Below the pieces are notes generated by a model. That model saw only the letters and a list, made by a program, of their open reading frames with translations. It was not told the origin of the DNA and did not search any database. Shown here piece by piece: positions 62,820-64,000 of a stretch of DNA of 64,000 nucleotides. Location of the stretch: contig CM057157.1 in NCBI GenBank assembly GCA_029962745.1, forward strand, positions 27,603,325-27,667,324. Reading direction: 5' to 3'. Positions within the stretch are counted from its first letter, which is position 1. Each line of letters starts with the position of its first letter. Origin of the DNA: Echinometra lucunter (taxonomy: Eukaryota; Echinodermata; Echinoidea; Camarodonta; Echinometridae). The position numbers and the translations under genes are program-made.

Positions 62820-63955
62820 GTGACGTTGAAAACGAAATTTCTGGGATTAAATTTGGATGCATTTCTAACCATTAGTTCACGCTGGAATCGTTCTATAGGT
62901 CAAAGTTCAAGCAAATTCAAATTTAAAAGATGCATAAAAGATAACTGGTGCTAACTATGATAGCCCTTTTCCATGAAGCTTTGAAAATTTTAAAACATTC
63001 ATCAGTAAATTGTTTACACATCAGATATCTGCTAAATGTATTGAATGAAAAGCATTTCCTTTTAAATTGGTGTATTTTGGTTTGATGTTGGTGTATTGCA
63101 GGATGGACTTTATGATGTTTGCAAAGGGGTTTGGGACTCTGTTCATGTATTTTTTTCCTTGTGAATTTTGTAAAAAGTTTACAGTTATCAACATGGAAAT
63201 CAGAGGCGTAGAAAGGGGGCGTGGTGGTGGGATGCATCCCCCACTTTTTGAAGTGGATGTATATACGTGTGAATATAAATATGTATCAATGGGGGAATCA
63301 TCTCCCCCCCCCCTCCCCCACGTATGAGGAACTGTCTATGTACAATAATGATGGAACGGTAAATATTTTGATTTCCCTGAATATTTTGGCGTTTGGAATT
63401 TTAGTGCTTAGTTTGATGTTCCAGTTTAGTTTTGATATTCAGGTGACAGCCCAATACACCGTAGGCCCGCGAGACCAACTTTTTTGTATCTTATTTTCCT
63501 TCATCAGGTTCCGCGATCGAGTGGTTTAAGGCGCCTCGTTGCAGCGGCGTAACAGGTGTTTGTTATCAGAGGGGGGAGGGGGGCAGAACCAAATATTTCC
63601 CGGTAACTCCGTCTAGAATTAGTTGCGTAGCTAGGATTTCAGTTTAGGGGGGCGGTAGTTCCGCCGCTGCAACGAGGCGCCTTAAACCACTCGACCGCGG
63701 CACCTGATGAAAGAAAATGAAATTTTAAAAAAAGTCGGTCTCCCGGGCCTTTGTTCTCGCGGGCCATCGGTCTCGCGGGTCTTCGGCCTTGCGGGCGGAC
63801 CCCGATATTCAGAACCTGATGAAGGCAGGGTGAGGCTTAAAGCTTTTTGTAATACAGGAGGGTTTTTCAGTTCAGCTCCTTCCTCCTTGTCTATATGGGT
63901 TTTTCTCACTTTCCTATGAATATCCCGATCGAAATGCATTCGAAATACTGGATAT
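62820..63955. repeat. Segmental duplication, copy B, with inserted foldback
   Basis: Same ordered words as 59540-60140 from 'gacgttgaaaacgaaatttc' to 'gatcgaaatgcattcgaaat'. Between about 63497 and 63722 a foldback is inserted, bounded by repeats of 'cctgatgaa'. Confidence 0.85.
63497..63722. mobile_element. Foldback with tRNA-like A-box words
   Basis: 'ttccttcatcaggttccgcg' 'atcgagtggtttaaggcgcc' is mirrored by 'ggcgccttaaaccactcgac' 'cgcggcacctgatgaaag'. The arms contain 'gagtggtttaaggcgc', like the 5' half of a Leu or Ser tRNA. About 70-bp arms. Confidence 0.82.
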
Positions 63956-64000
63956 ATGTATACTGCCCTGCTCTGGCAAAAGGAAGCAAGTGACATACCA

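Overview
This is a low-density eukaryotic window, most likely from an echinoderm and possibly a sea urchin. I infer that from split genes with GT-AG introns, a Tie-like receptor architecture, and repeat types common in marine deuterostome genomes: palindromic mobile elements, the 'ttcctaccgggtacccat' dispersed repeat, a 157-bp 'tgacctttgacctcaccatgtgacct' tandem family, and acatgtacatgtac runs. The species call is an inference; the eukaryotic nature is directly visible. There are no operons, CRISPR arrays or bacterial genes, and nearly all long open frames are repeat artefacts.

Two real protein-coding genes can be assembled, both on the minus strand. (1) 11.4-15.6 kb: two adjacent exons of a transmembrane prolyl 4-hydroxylase (P4HTM-like), with the conserved region after the transmembrane segment and a complete EF-hand loop. 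The catalytic domain is not seen and the upstream part runs toward an assembly gap (16001-16500). (2) 22.7-58.4 kb: a 13-exon receptor whose splice phases agree from end to end, about 828 codons without its signal-peptide exon. In order it carries a C-type lectin domain (3 exons), an Ig-like candidate exon, an Ig-like exon, five Tie-type EGF repeats, one fibronectin type III domain, a transmembrane helix, and a tail of about 95 residues that ends in a stop codon. The tail has several tyrosine motifs (YQNP, YQGL, YMVP, an acidic DQDEYSEI, NYVKVL) and no kinase. A Tie-like ectodomain fused to a lectin head and a kinase-less, ITAM/ITIM-like tail is the most interesting object here.

Layout: 0-11 kb is repeats (1-kb GTA/GCA trinucleotide array, several palindromic elements). 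11-16 kb holds the P4HTM exons. 16.7-19.2 kb is a ~200-bp satellite with an embedded microsatellite. 20-22.4 kb holds a 'ttcggaataacgaacc' repeat field and the 3' tail of a CR1/jockey-like LINE. 22.7-28.8 kb is the receptor's tail, TM, FN3 and EGF exons. 29-34 kb has a mariner-like remnant, a 348-bp tandem duplication, a 1.6-kb foldback element and a 46-bp satellite. 36-45 kb holds the Ig and lectin exons among large repeat arrays. 45-58 kb is one 13-kb intron splitting the lectin domain; it carries foldbacks, a 93-bp exact tandem repeat and a decayed LINE with endonuclease and reverse transcriptase. 58.3-58.4 kb is the first lectin exon, and 59.5-64 kb is a diverged segmental duplication with simple repeats.

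All exon borders are read by eye from splice signals, phase and domain continuity; no transcript or database search was available.
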